NCBI RefSeq assembly: GCF_001423845.1
Contig: NZ_LMPM01000002.1
Location: forward strand, 372,001-436,000
DNA: 64,000 bases
From: Sphingomonas sp. Leaf357
Lineage (GTDB): Bacteria > Pseudomonadota > Alphaproteobacteria > Sphingomonadales > Sphingomonadaceae
Direction of reading: 5' to 3'
The translations under genes and the position numbers were made by a program. Below, one piece after another: positions 18,899 to 29,167 of the stretch. A model generated the notes under the pieces. That model was given only the letters and a program-made list of their open reading frames with translations, did not search any database and was not told the DNA's origin. How positions within the stretch are numbered: the stretch's first letter is position 1; each line of letters opens with the position of its first letter.

Positions 18899-20353
18899 TT
18901 ACCCTTGCGGCGCTTGCGGTGCACCGGCCGCGGCATTCCAGCCACCGCCGAGCGCGAGATAGAGCTGAATCACCGCCGTCGCCTGATCAGACTGGGCCTG
19001 GGACAGGCCGTTGCGCGCGCTGAGCAGGCTGCTTTCGGTGGTGTTGAGCGTGGTGAAATCGGTCAGGCCGGCGCGATACTGGCTGCGCGACAGGATCGCG
19101 GAATTGTTCGCCGCGTCCAGTGCGATGGTGAATTGCGCGGCGCGGCGCTGCGCGGCGTCCAGCGCGACCACGGCATTCTCGACATCCTCCAGGCCGGTCA
19201 GCACGGTCGACTTGTACAAGGCGAACGAGCCCTCGGCCGCCGCTTCGTTGGCGCGGACCTGCGCGCGCAACCGCCCGCCATTGAAGATCGCCTGGGTCAG
19301 ACCGGCGAACAATTGCCCGGCGATCTGATCGAACAGCCCGCCGATCACCGTCGCGTTGGTGCTGACCGATCCGCTGATCGCCAGCGCCGGATAGAGCGCC
19401 GCCTTGGCGACGCCGATCTGCGCGGTCGCGGCGGCGAGGTTGCGTTCGGCCGCGCGCACGTCGGGCCGGTTGCGCAAGGTGTCGACGGGGATGCCGACCG
19501 CGATGTTCGCCGGGCCCTTGGGAATCGGCCTCACCGCTTCCAGATCGGCCTTCAGCGCCCCCGGAGCCTGGCCGGTCAGCACGCCGAGGCGCGAGACCGC
19601 GGCGTTGTAATTCTGTTCGATCGTCGGGATCGTCGCGGCGGTCTGCGCCCGCTGCGTCCGCGCCTGTTCGCTGTCGAGCGAGGAGACGAGGCCGGCCTGC
19701 ACGCGGAAACCGGCGATCTCGAGATTGTCGTCCTGAATGCCAAGCGAGTTTTTGGCGTTGGCCAGCTGCGCCTGATACAATCGCGCCAGCACGTAATTCC
19801 GCGCCGCCTCCGCCGCGGTCGAAATCTGCACCGTGGCGAGATCGTAGCCGCTGGCGGCATATTGCGCGGAGGTCGCCTCGACCGTGCGGCGCACCTCGCC
19901 GAACAGGCCGACCTGATACGATACGTCGCCACCGACCGAGAAGCTGTCGCCCGTTCCGCGCGAGATGTTCGTCACCGTGCCGTCCGGCAGCGTCACCGAA
20001 CTCGCGCCCGCCAAATCGAACGAGCGCGAATAGCCCGCCGACGCGCCGACCGTCGGCAGCAATTGCGCGCGCGATTGCTTCAGGCTCTCGCGCGCCTGCC
20101 GCAGTCGCGCGACCGCCTGGGCAATATCGAGATTGTTGGTCCGCGCCTGCTCCACGATGCGCGCGAGCAGCGGATCGTCGAAGCGGTTCCACCACGCCGA
20201 GATATCCTCGGGCGCCTGCGCCGGCACGTTGACCGAATAGCCCTCCGGCACGCCCAGAGCGGAGGGGGCGGCCGGGCGATAGTCCGGCCCGACCGTGCAC
20301 GCCGCCAAAGCCGTGGATGCGCCGAGCGCCAGCAACAGTCTGTTACGAACCAT
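18899..20353 (-). CDS. NodT-family outer-membrane efflux lipoprotein
   Basis: An outer-membrane factor of the OprM/NodT family that forms the exit duct for the exporter. From the ATG at 20353 it has 484 residues with a signal peptide and lipobox (LAACTVGPDYRPP-like start; here LAACTVGPDYRPAAP). Two tandem TolC-type domains of helical and strand segments are visible. The stop lies 4 bp before the adaptor start, so the two are coupled. The exported substrate cannot be inferred; macrolides, peptides or lipids are known for the class. Confidence 0.93.
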   Translation of the reverse strand: MVRNRLLLALGASTALAACTVGPDYRPAAPSALGVPEGYSVNVPAQAPEDISAWWNRFDDPLLARIVEQARTNNLDIAQAVARLRQARESLKQSRAQLLPTVGASAGYSRSFDLAGASSVTLPDGTVTNISRGTGDSFSVGGDVSYQVGLFGEVRRTVEATSAQYAASGYDLATVQISTAAEAARNYVLARLYQAQLANAKNSLGIQDDNLEIAGFRVQAGLVSSLDSEQARTQRAQTAATIPTIEQNYNAAVSRLGVLTGQAPGALKADLEAVRPIPKGPANIAVGIPVDTLRNRPDVRAAERNLAAATAQIGVAKAALYPALAISGSVSTNATVIGGLFDQIAGQLFAGLTQAIFNGGRLRAQVRANEAAAEGSFALYKSTVLTGLEDVENAVVALDAAQRRAAQFTIALDAANNSAILSRSQYRAGLTDFTTLNTTESSLLSARNGLSQAQSDQATAVIQLYLALGGGWNAAAGAPQAPQG

Positions 20354-20451
20354 GCAGGTGAGATGGCAAGCGCGCGCGCCAGCGTCCACCGATTTATTGT
20401 CGCAATTTGTACGTCGTCCGAGACGTCTTCAGCGAACGCTCACCCCCAATA

Positions 20452-20539
20452 CCGTCTGTCCTGAGCCTGTCGAAGGACTGTCTTTCCTTTCGACTGCCGA
20501 CCAGAAGGACAGTACTTCGACAAGCTCAGCACGGACGGG
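20452..20539. repeat. Palindromic repeat, family B, copy 1
   Basis: Inverted ends CCTGAGCCTGTCGAAGGA and CTTCGACAAGCTCAGCACGG; TTTTTT follows on the plus strand. It lies between pccA and the exporter operon. Family B has six copies in the window (also 42075, 45110, 56412, 62617 and 63699). Confidence 0.85.
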
Positions 20540-20556
20540 TTTTTTGGGTCGCTAAA

Positions 20557-22671
20557 CTATTCCATCTCCAAAATCACCGCGTCCACCGCCAGACTATCGC
20601 CCGGCTGGGCGTTCACCGATTTGACCACGCCCGCTTTCTCCGCGCGCAGGATGTTCTCCATCTTCATCGCCTCGACCACGGCGAGCGGTTGCCCGGCCTC
20701 CACCTTGTCGCCCGCGCCGACATCAAGCCGCATCAGCAACCCCGGCATCGGGCAAAGCAGGAATTTCGACAGATCGGGCGGAATCTTCTCGATCAGGTGT
20801 CGCGCATAGGGCGCGATATGCGCCGGCAGCACGCGCGCCTGATGCGATGCGCCGCGCGTCGTCAGCCTGAAGCCGCCGCGCGTCCTGGCGATGCGCACGA
20901 TCAGTTCCTCTTCGCCCACCTCCGCCACGACGACACGGTCGCCCGGCGTGTATTCCAGCGCGATGTCGAGATCCTCGCCATCCACCGTCACCCCGTCGGT
21001 CGAGATCGAAACGGCGTGTTCGGCATCGCCGATCTTCACCGCCCAATCGGCCGGCGGGCGCAGCCGCTTGCCGAGTTGCCCGTCGATCCGGCGCGCGCGA
21101 TCCGCCTCGGCGGTGGCGGCGAAGGCGGCGATCGCGGAAAGGCTGCGGATCAGATCGACATCGGCCGGTGCGCCATGGAAGCCCTCCGGATATTCCTCAG
21201 CGATGAACCCGGTCGTGATTTTGCCCGAGCGGAAGCGCGGATGCTGCATCAGCGCGGAGACGAAATCGATATTGTTGCCCGGCCCGTCGATCTCGAACGC
21301 ATCCAGCGCCGCGATCTGCGCATCGATCGCGCCCTCGCGGGTCGGTGCCCAGGTGATCAGCTTGGCGATCATCGGATCGTAAAACATGCTGACCTCGCCC
21401 CCCTCGCGCACGCCGTCGTCGACGCGGACGTAGGGCTCCCTTTCTTCTCCCCTCCCACTTGCGGGAGAGGTCGGAGGAGGGCCTGCCAGAAGATCGGACG
21501 CGGCGTTTTCGGCACTGCCCTCCCCTAGCCCCTCCCGCAAGCGGGAGGGGGATATGTACGGCGTCTCCACGCTCTCCGGCGGCGAATAGCGCACCAGCCG
21601 CCCGATGCTCGGCAGGAAGCCGCGATACGGATCCTCGGCATAGACCCGGTTCTCGATCGCCCAGCCGGTCAGCGTCACATCGTCCTGCGTGAAACCCAAG
21701 GGCTCGCCGGCCGCGACGCGGATCATCAGTTCGACCAGATCGAGTCCGGTGATCGCCTCGGTCACGGGATGCTCGACCTGAAGCCGCGTGTTCATCTCGA
21801 GGAAGTAGAACCCCTCGCCGCTCGTATCCGCGCCCGACACGATCAGCTCGACCGTCCCGGCGCTGAAATACCCCACCGCGCGTGCCAGCGCGACCGCCTG
21901 TTCGCCCATCGCCTTGCGCATCTTGGGCGTTACGAACGGCGAAGGCGCTTCCTCGACCACCTTCTGGTGGCGGCGCTGGATCGAGCATTCGCGCTCGCCG
22001 AGATAGACGATGTTGCCGTGTTGATCCCCCATCACCTGGATCTCGATGTGGCGCGGGCTTTCGATGAACTTCTCGATGAACACGCGGTCGTCGCCGAACG
22101 ACGCCAGCCCCTCGCGTTTCGTCGCCTCGAAGCCCTCGCGCACGTCCTGCTCGCTATAGGCCAGCCGCATGCCCTTGCCGCCGCCGCCGGCGCTTGCCTT
22201 CATCATCACCGGATAGCCGATATCGGTGGCGATCCTCACCGCCTCCTCGGTGTCGGCGATCTCGCCCAGGAACCCCGGCACGACGTTGACGCCCGCGTCT
22301 CGCGCGAGTTTCTTGGATTCGATCTTGTCGCCCATCGCGGCAATGGCGTTCGGCGGCGGGCCGACAAAGGCGATACCGGCCTCGGCACAGGCCCTGGCGA
22401 AACTCTCGCGCTCGCTCAGGAAGCCGTAGCCCGGATGGATGCAATCCGCCCCCGTCTCCTTGGCCGCCAGCAGGATCAGATCGGCGAGCAGATAGCTCTC
22501 CCCCGCCGGCGGCGGCCCGAGCCGCACGCTCTCATCCGCCATCAGCACATGCGGGCTGCGCGCATCGGCATCCGAATAGACCGCGACGGTGGCGATCCCC
22601 ATCTTCTTGGCGGTGCGCATGACACGGCACGCGATCTCGCCGCGATTGGCGACCAGGATTTTCTTGAACAT
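20557..22671 (-). CDS. pccA: Propionyl-CoA carboxylase, biotin-containing alpha subunit
   Basis: Carries the biotin carboxylase and biotin carrier domains of propionyl-CoA carboxylase, which makes (S)-methylmalonyl-CoA. From the ATG at 22671 it has 704 residues: [17 protein letters not shown], the ATP-grasp GGGGKGMR, EMNTRLQVEHPVTE, and the biotinyl lysine K670 in VEAMKMEN. The family is normally about 660-680 residues; residues 373-414 are an in-frame insertion encoded by a palindromic repeat (21430-21555). Removing it leaves ETPY-VRVDDG and 662 residues. The start overlaps the upstream LprI-like stop (TGATG). Confidence 0.95.
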   Translation of the reverse strand: MFKKILVANRGEIACRVMRTAKKMGIATVAVYSDADARSPHVLMADESVRLGPPPAGESYLLADLILLAAKETGADCIHPGYGFLSERESFARACAEAGIAFVGPPPNAIAAMGDKIESKKLARDAGVNVVPGFLGEIADTEEAVRIATDIGYPVMMKASAGGGGKGMRLAYSEQDVREGFEATKREGLASFGDDRVFIEKFIESPRHIEIQVMGDQHGNIVYLGERECSIQRRHQKVVEEAPSPFVTPKMRKAMGEQAVALARAVGYFSAGTVELIVSGADTSGEGFYFLEMNTRLQVEHPVTEAITGLDLVELMIRVAAGEPLGFTQDDVTLTGWAIENRVYAEDPYRGFLPSIGRLVRYSPPESVETPYISPSRLREGLGEGSAENAASDLLAGPPPTSPASGRGEEREPYVRVDDGVREGGEVSMFYDPMIAKLITWAPTREGAIDAQIAALDAFEIDGPGNNIDFVSALMQHPRFRSGKITTGFIAEEYPEGFHGAPADVDLIRSLSAIAAFAATAEADRARRIDGQLGKRLRPPADWAVKIGDAEHAVSISTDGVTVDGEDLDIALEYTPGDRVVVAEVGEEELIVRIARTRGGFRLTTRGASHQARVLPAHIAPYARHLIEKIPPDLSKFLLCPMPGLLMRLDVGAGDKVEAGQPLAVVEAMKMENILRAEKAGVVKSVNAQPGDSLAVDAVILEME
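21430..21555. repeat. Palindromic element, family E, inserted in frame in pccA
   Basis: A 126-bp insert (42 codons, no stop) whose ends are CCCCTCCCACTTGCGGGAG and CTCCCGCAAGCGGGAGGGGG, i.e. inverted repeats. It is bounded by two near-identical CCGTAC/CCCTAC copies on the coding strand, like a short target duplication. It encodes a linker rich in Ser, Gly, Pro and Arg within the biotin carboxylase C-terminal region. Short relatives occur at 4262, 30810, 39235, 54258 and about 58719. Confidence 0.85.
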
Positions 22672-23060
22672 CAGTTTTCCCTGAAACCTGCAGCTATGTC
22701 TTGAAGTTGCTTGATCCGCTGCAGTGTCAATTCGGCCTCGCACCGTCCGACGATGACGTTCTCCAGCGAACCGCCCTGTGCATAGTCGCCCTCCAGCGGA
22801 CATTGCGCGTTGCGATACTTCAGCCACGCTCGCTGGGAGGCCAGCAAATCAGCCGCAGCGCTTGCATGCGATTTGTGCGGCGTAGCGCTGAAAACTCTGT
22901 CGGCTTCACGCGCGGCCTCGAGTATGTCGGGCCAAACTTTGTTAAGTCGGGCGTCGGCTGCTCGCCCTGCCTCGTACCAACATTCCGCGGCAGCGAGATC
23001 GCCATCGCGGTCGTCGCACATCGGCACCTGCACGGCGAGAAGGAGCGACGACAGGATCAC
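22671..23060 (-). CDS. LprI-like small exported protein (DUF1311), copy 2
   Basis: A 129-residue protein that starts with a GTG at 23060 overlapping the bioB stop (GTGA). It has a short hydrophobic N-terminus ([12 protein letters not shown]) and the LprI/DUF1311 pattern: [20 protein letters not shown], then [24 protein letters not shown]. LprI-type proteins are small periplasmic proteins, one of which inhibits lysozyme. A paralogue is encoded at 24175-24555 on the other side of bioB. Why it lies in this operon is unknown. Its stop overlaps the pccA start. Confidence 0.75.
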   Translation of the reverse strand: MILSSLLLAVQVPMCDDRDGDLAAAECWYEAGRAADARLNKVWPDILEAAREADRVFSATPHKSHASAAADLLASQRAWLKYRNAQCPLEGDYAQGGSLENVIVGRCEAELTLQRIKQLQDIAAGFREN

Positions 23061-24169
23061 GCCGCAGCCACTCGCATCGGCTCCGCGCCGGTCATCGCGC
23101 GCAGCCCGAGTTTCGCCATCAACGCCGCGTCCGCGCTGTCGCCGCGATTGCCCGCGGTCAGCAACTTGTCGCCGGTAAAGATCGAGTTCGCCCCGGCCAT
23201 GAAGCACAAGGCCTGAGTCGCCTCGCTCATGCTCTCGCGCCCCGCCGACAGGCGTACCATGCTCAGCGGCATCGTGATCCGCGCAACGGCGACGGTGCGG
23301 ACGAATTCGATATCGTCGATCTTGGCCAGCGGCGTGTCGGCGAGCATGTCGCCCAGCACCGTGCCCTTCACCGGCACCAGCGCGTTGACCGGCACGCTTT
23401 CCGGATGGCGCGGCAGCGTGGCCAGCGCGTGGACGAAGCCGACCCGGTCTTGCCGCGTCTCGCCCATCCCGACGATGCCGCCGCAGCACACGTTGATCCC
23501 GGCCTCGCGCACATGCTCCAGCGTATCGAGCCGCTCGGCGAAGGTGCGCGTGGTGATGACCTGGTCGTAGCGTTCGGGCGAGGTATCGATGTTGTGATTG
23601 TAATAATCCAGCCCCGCATCGGCCAGCATCTCGGCCTGGGACGGCGTCAGCATGCCGAGCGTCATGCACGTCTCCAGCCCCATTTGGCGCACGCCCTTCA
23701 CCATCTCGACGATCGCGGGCATGTCGCGGTCCTTGGGGTTGCGCCACGCGGCGCCCATGCAAAAACGCTGCGATCCGGCATCCTTGGCCTGCGCCGCCAT
23801 CTGCAACACCGCGCGAGGGTCCATCAGCTTGGTCGCCTTGACGCCGCTGTCGGCGGATTTGGATTGCGAACAATAGCCGCAATCCTCCGGGCAACCGCCG
23901 GTCTTGATCGACAGCAATGTGCAGAGTTGCACCTCGCCGGCGGCGTGATGCGCGCGGTGCACGGTCTGCGCGCGGAACATCAGGTCGTCGAAGGGCAGAT
24001 CGAACAGGGTGGCGATTTCGGCGCGGGTCCAATCGGTGCGCATTGCATCCGTCATGCCGGCGGAGGCGGGGATCCCGCTGCCTTCCTGCGTGTTGTGATC
24101 GGTCGAAAAAGAAGAAGAAGCGGGATCCCCGCCTTCGCGGGGGTGACGTGATTGCGAGGCAGTCATCAT
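23057..24169 (-). CDS. bioB: Biotin synthase with repeat-derived N-terminal extension
   Basis: A radical-SAM enzyme that inserts sulfur into dethiobiotin to make biotin. The radical cluster motif [13 protein letters not shown] and the second-cluster CxNYYNHN-like region ([15 protein letters not shown]) are present. The ATG at 24169, 5 bp after the LprI-like stop, gives 370 residues, of which about residues 8-38 are translated from a palindromic repeat (24051-24147). Alternative starts at 24055 or 24043 give 332 or 328 residues, near the usual size. Biotin is the cofactor of PccA, which explains the location. Confidence 0.93.
   Translation of the reverse strand: MMTASQSRHPREGGDPASSSFSTDHNTQEGSGIPASAGMTDAMRTDWTRAEIATLFDLPFDDLMFRAQTVHRAHHAAGEVQLCTLLSIKTGGCPEDCGYCSQSKSADSGVKATKLMDPRAVLQMAAQAKDAGSQRFCMGAAWRNPKDRDMPAIVEMVKGVRQMGLETCMTLGMLTPSQAEMLADAGLDYYNHNIDTSPERYDQVITTRTFAERLDTLEHVREAGINVCCGGIVGMGETRQDRVGFVHALATLPRHPESVPVNALVPVKGTVLGDMLADTPLAKIDDIEFVRTVAVARITMPLSMVRLSAGRESMSEATQALCFMAGANSIFTGDKLLTAGNRGDSADAALMAKLGLRAMTGAEPMRVAAA
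24051..24147. repeat. Palindromic element, family D, at the 5' end of bioB
   Basis: About 97 bp with inverted ends GGCGGAGGCGGGGATCCCGC and GCGGGATCCCCGCCTTCGCG. On the bioB strand it reads in frame as [11 protein letters not shown] ... GIPASAGMT, a peptide pattern that is well known from translated REP-type repeats of Proteobacteria. A second copy of the family is at 63546-63638. Confidence 0.85.
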
Positions 24170-24174
24170 GTCAT

Positions 24175-24551
24175 TCAACGCCGCCACTCCAGCTTGCGCA
24201 ATTGCGCCGTCCGCTCGCCCGTCAGCCGGGTCTTGCACTGCGCCATCGCCATGCCCTGCAGCGATCCACCGGCGAATTCGCCGCCCTCGATCACGCACTC
24301 AGTATCGCGGAACTTCAACCAGGCGCGCTGGCTTTCGAGCAAGGCGCCGGCATAGCCGAATCCGCCGCCGCGCGAGGTGTCCGCCGCATCGCGCGCCTTC
24401 ATCCGCGCATAGGTCGTCTTCCAAACCTGCGCCATCGCGGCATCGGCCTTGGCGAAGGCGGCCCCCGCCTCCCCATTCATCTGCGTCTGGGTCTGCGCCA
24501 CGGCAGGTGCCGCGATCAGCGCCGCGCCCATCATCATCGACCGGATCATCG

Positions 24552-24555
<4 letters not shown>
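24175..24555 (-). CDS. LprI-like small exported protein (DUF1311), copy 1
   Basis: A 126-residue protein with a signal peptide ([20 protein letters not shown]) and the LprI/DUF1311 pattern [20 protein letters not shown] followed by [21 protein letters not shown]. It overlaps the mcm stop by 4 bp (ATGA). It is a clear paralogue of the gene at 22671-23060. Known LprI proteins act in the periplasm, so a link to propionate metabolism is unexpected; the two may respond to the cell envelope, or simply be carried along. Confidence 0.78.
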
Positions 24556-26693
<2,138 letters not shown>

Positions 26694-26707
26694 TGCTTCG
26701 TCAAGTC

Positions 26708-26790
26708 CGTCATCCCGGCGAAAGCTCGGGCTTCATGCGGATGGCGCGCGACAGGAGCCGCGTGAGACCCCAGCCTTCGCTGGGGTGACG
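26708..26790. repeat. Palindromic repeat, family C, copy 2
   Basis: About 83 bp whose right end GAGACCCCAGCCTTCGCTGG nearly matches the right end of the copy at 15248-15332; the left end (CGTCATCCCGGCGAAAGCTC) is its imperfect complement. It fills the gap between the enoyl-CoA hydratase gene and mcm, which probably belong to the same operon. Confidence 0.7.
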
Positions 26791-26808
26791 GGTTTGGCGT
26801 GACAATCA

Positions 26809-27591
26809 TCACGCCCCCCGGAACACCGGCTTGCGCTTCTCGATGAAGGACAGACCGCCCTCCATCGAATCCGCCGTGCGCCGTGCGGCCCGCTGATTCT
26901 CCGCCTCGCGCAGCATCGCGGCGGGATAATCGTGCTCGAGCGCGTAGGTCAGCCCGCGCTTCATCAGCCCGAGCGCGATCGTAGGTCCAGACGCCAGCCG
27001 CTCGGCCAGCGCGAACGCCTCGGCATCCAGCGCATCGTCCGCCACCACCTTGTGGACCATGCCCCAGTCGAGCGCCTTGGCCGCCGGCACCTTTTCGCCC
27101 AGCATCATCATTTCCGTCGCGCGCGCACGCCCGATCAGGCGCGGCAGCATCCAGCTCGCGCCGCCGTCGGGTACCAGCGCGATATTGACGAACGCCTGTA
27201 GAAAATAGCCCGTCTCGCTCACCACGCAGAAATCCGCCGCGAGTGCGAGCGAACAGCCGATCCCTGCCGCCGGCCCACGCACCGCGCTGACCACCGGCAC
27301 GGCCAGATCGGCGAACGCCGCCATGGTCGAATTGTAGTTCTGGGTCAGCGCCTCGAACGTCGCCTGCGCCGGATCGGCCGCGGCGAAGCTGCCACCCGCA
27401 ACGTCGGCACCCGAGCAGAAGGCCCGCCCCGCGCCCGTCACCAGCACCGCGCGCGCGCCATTCAGGTTTGCGATCGCATCGCGCAGTTCGTCGAACAATT
27501 TCGGCGGCGCGGCATTCAATCGCTCGGGCCGGTTGAGCGTCAACACCAGTACGTCGCCGCGCTGCTCGCTCAGGATCATTTCATAGGCCAT
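26809..27591 (-). CDS. Enoyl-CoA hydratase/isomerase family protein
   Basis: A 260-residue crotonase-fold protein. The oxyanion-hole regions are CSGADVAGGSF and RGPAAGIGCSLALAADF. The position of the usual first catalytic glutamate is occupied by a non-acidic residue in the PAAGIGCS loop, while LVPDGGASWMLPRLIGRA resembles the PaaG/isomerase subgroup with an Asp in place of the second Glu. It may be an isomerase or act on a specific short-chain acyl-CoA. It starts at a TGATG overlap with mce, so it is part of the propionyl-CoA operon. Confidence 0.9.
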   Translation of the reverse strand: MAYEMILSEQRGDVLVLTLNRPERLNAAPPKLFDELRDAIANLNGARAVLVTGAGRAFCSGADVAGGSFAAADPAQATFEALTQNYNSTMAAFADLAVPVVSAVRGPAAGIGCSLALAADFCVVSETGYFLQAFVNIALVPDGGASWMLPRLIGRARATEMMMLGEKVPAAKALDWGMVHKVVADDALDAEAFALAERLASGPTIALGLMKRGLTYALEHDYPAAMLREAENQRAARRTADSMEGGLSFIEKRKPVFRGA

Positions 27592-28025
27592 CAGTGACCC
27601 CCCTTCGGCGTTTCCATCAACTCGACTAGCAGGCCGCCGAAATCCTTGGGATGGACGAACACGATCGGCGTGCCGTGCGCGCCGACGCGGGGCTCGCCCA
27701 GTACCGTCGCACCCTTGGCCTTCAGGTCCGCCACCGCTGCGTGGATGTCCGCCACCTCGAAGCAGACGTGGTGCTGCCCGCCGGCCGGATTCTTCTTCAG
27801 GAATCCGGCGATCGGCGAGCTGTCGTCATACGGCTCGATCAGTTCTATCTGCGTGTTGGGCGCATCGATGAAGCACACCTTCACCCCCTGCGCGGGCAGA
27901 TCGAACGGTTCGCCGATCTCCACCGCGCCGAGCAGGATGCGATACGTCTCGATCGACTTCGCGATCGAAGGCGTCGCGACTCCGACGTGATTGACCCTGC
28001 CCAGACCGGTGGCAGTCGGCATCAT
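27591..28025 (-). CDS. mce: Methylmalonyl-CoA epimerase
   Basis: Interconverts (S)- and (R)-methylmalonyl-CoA, linking PccAB to the mutase. The 144-residue protein of the vicinal-oxygen-chelate fold shows the N-terminal RVNHVGVAT (first metal histidine), the QHHVCFEV strand (second histidine), PKDFGGLLVELME at the C-terminus with the glutamate ligand, and the IELIEPYDDSSPIAGFL segment. Two ATGs lie at 28025 and 28022 at the stop of the upstream gene. It is followed by the hydratase at a TGATG junction. Confidence 0.96.
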   Translation of the reverse strand: MMPTATGLGRVNHVGVATPSIAKSIETYRILLGAVEIGEPFDLPAQGVKVCFIDAPNTQIELIEPYDDSSPIAGFLKKNPAGGQHHVCFEVADIHAAVADLKAKGATVLGEPRVGAHGTPIVFVHPKDFGGLLVELMETPKGGH

Positions 28026-28561
28026 TTCTTCTTGACCGGCAACGGCGGCGGAACCTCACCTAGCGCGTACCCGCAGGCCGAAAGCACCTTGCGGATCGAC
28101 GCATCGCTCGGCGGGCCGTCGAACGTCGCCAGAAAGGCGAATTTCGCTGCCGTCGTGGTCTCGACCTGAACCGCCTTCGCCTTGACCAAGAAACCGGTGA
28201 GCGCAGTCACGGCTGCGGCATCGGCGGTGTAGGCGACGCGCCCGCGGAACTGCCAGTCATAAGCGATCGCCGGGCCGGTATCGAAACGCAGCCCGACCGA
28301 TTTGGGGGCGTAGGAGCCGTCTTCGGCGGGTTCCGCCAACGCCTGCTTGGCGACGAACTGTACCGACACGACGGGTTCCGCCCCCTTGTCGCACTTCACC
28401 GTCAGCCGCGACGAACCGTCGCGCGCGATCACCGCGGCCGAGGTCGATACGCTGCCATCGGCATTGGTTCGCTCGCGCGGCTCCCACGGAGCGGCCGCCG
28501 GCGCGGGGGCGGCCGGGGCGGGAGTGGCAGCCTGAGCCAGCAGAAGAAAAATTGGGATCAT
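28022..28561 (-). CDS. Exported protein of unknown function in the propionyl-CoA operon
   Basis: A 179-residue protein with a hydrophobic N-terminus (MIPIFLLLAQAATPAPAAPAPAAA) followed by an Ala/Pro-rich linker. The mature domain looks like a beta-rich fold with two cysteines (VKCDKGAE and LSACGYALG). No family was recognised. The stop overlaps the mce start, so it is cotranslated with the pathway enzymes. It could be a periplasmic sensor or a simple passenger; nothing in the sequence decides. Confidence 0.75.
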   Translation of the reverse strand: MIPIFLLLAQAATPAPAAPAPAAAPWEPRERTNADGSVSTSAAVIARDGSSRLTVKCDKGAEPVVSVQFVAKQALAEPAEDGSYAPKSVGLRFDTGPAIAYDWQFRGRVAYTADAAAVTALTGFLVKAKAVQVETTTAAKFAFLATFDGPPSDASIRKVLSACGYALGEVPPPLPVKKK

Positions 28562-28600
28562 GCCATCACCTCGATCTGTCCAAAAAAAAGTAATCCCGGC

Positions 28601-28822
28601 TCATTCGCCGGTCCGGGGCTGAACGCCGCGTCCCGCAGCCATTGCGACGCCCTCGATCACACCTTCGAGGCGACTGACCCTGTCGCGCAACGTGCCATGC
28701 GCTTCGGCCAAGCGCGCAAGCCCTTCATTGAGATCGCCCAGGTCCCTGCCAAGCCCGTCCAACTGATCCTTGAGTGTCAGAACCGTCTTGATCACCCCGA
28801 ATGCTTTCTCACCGGCGCTCAT
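28601..28822 (-). CDS. Small coiled-coil protein
   Basis: A 73-residue protein made almost entirely of heptad-like repeats (LTLKDQLDGLGRDLGDLNEGLARLAEAHGTLRDRVSRLEGVIEG), so a short coiled coil is likely. It overlaps the stop of the upstream RHH-like gene by 4 bp (ATGA). No family or function was recognised; small proteins of this sort often form oligomers with the product of the coupled gene. Confidence 0.65.
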   Translation of the reverse strand: MSAGEKAFGVIKTVLTLKDQLDGLGRDLGDLNEGLARLAEAHGTLRDRVSRLEGVIEGVAMAAGRGVQPRTGE

Positions 28823-29109
28823 CTCCTTTCGCCCGCCAGAACCGCATCCACCGTCGCGCAGGTCCGCACGATATCCGCGCGCATCGCGCTGATCCTCGCC
28901 TTGATGTCGGCGACCGCGGCTTCTACCTCGGGCACGAGCAGCGCCAGCGCTTCCTCTTCCTCGTCACGCGCAGCTGCGGGCTGGGCGAGATAGCGGCTGG
29001 TCGCCTCGCGGACGACATGGCCGACGGACATGCCGCTATTGGCGGCGAACGCATCGAGCGCCGCCTTGTGATCGGGGGTGGTGAGAAAGGTGACACGTTC
29101 GGTTTGCAT
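28819..29109 (-). CDS. Small RHH-like protein with coiled-coil tail
   Basis: A 96-residue protein. The N-terminus RVTFLTTPDHKAALDAFAANSGMSVGHVVREATSRYL resembles a ribbon-helix-helix DNA-binding domain (short strand, helix, turn, helix). The C-terminal half is acidic and then heptad-like (VPEVEAAVADIKARISAM). It is coupled to the 73-residue gene. The pair could be a regulator and partner or an unusual toxin-antitoxin module, but no toxin fold is visible. Confidence 0.65.
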   Translation of the reverse strand: MQTERVTFLTTPDHKAALDAFAANSGMSVGHVVREATSRYLAQPAAARDEEEEALALLVPEVEAAVADIKARISAMRADIVRTCATVDAVLAGERR

Positions 29110-29167
29110 CGGCGATTGTCCTTCACATCACCTTATAATGCGAATGTCGCGGAGCGGTAACGCACGG

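Noticed and set aside
28601..29109. Calling the small gene pair a toxin-antitoxin system
   Set aside because: The upstream protein has an RHH-like start, but the second is a plain coiled coil with no toxin fold.
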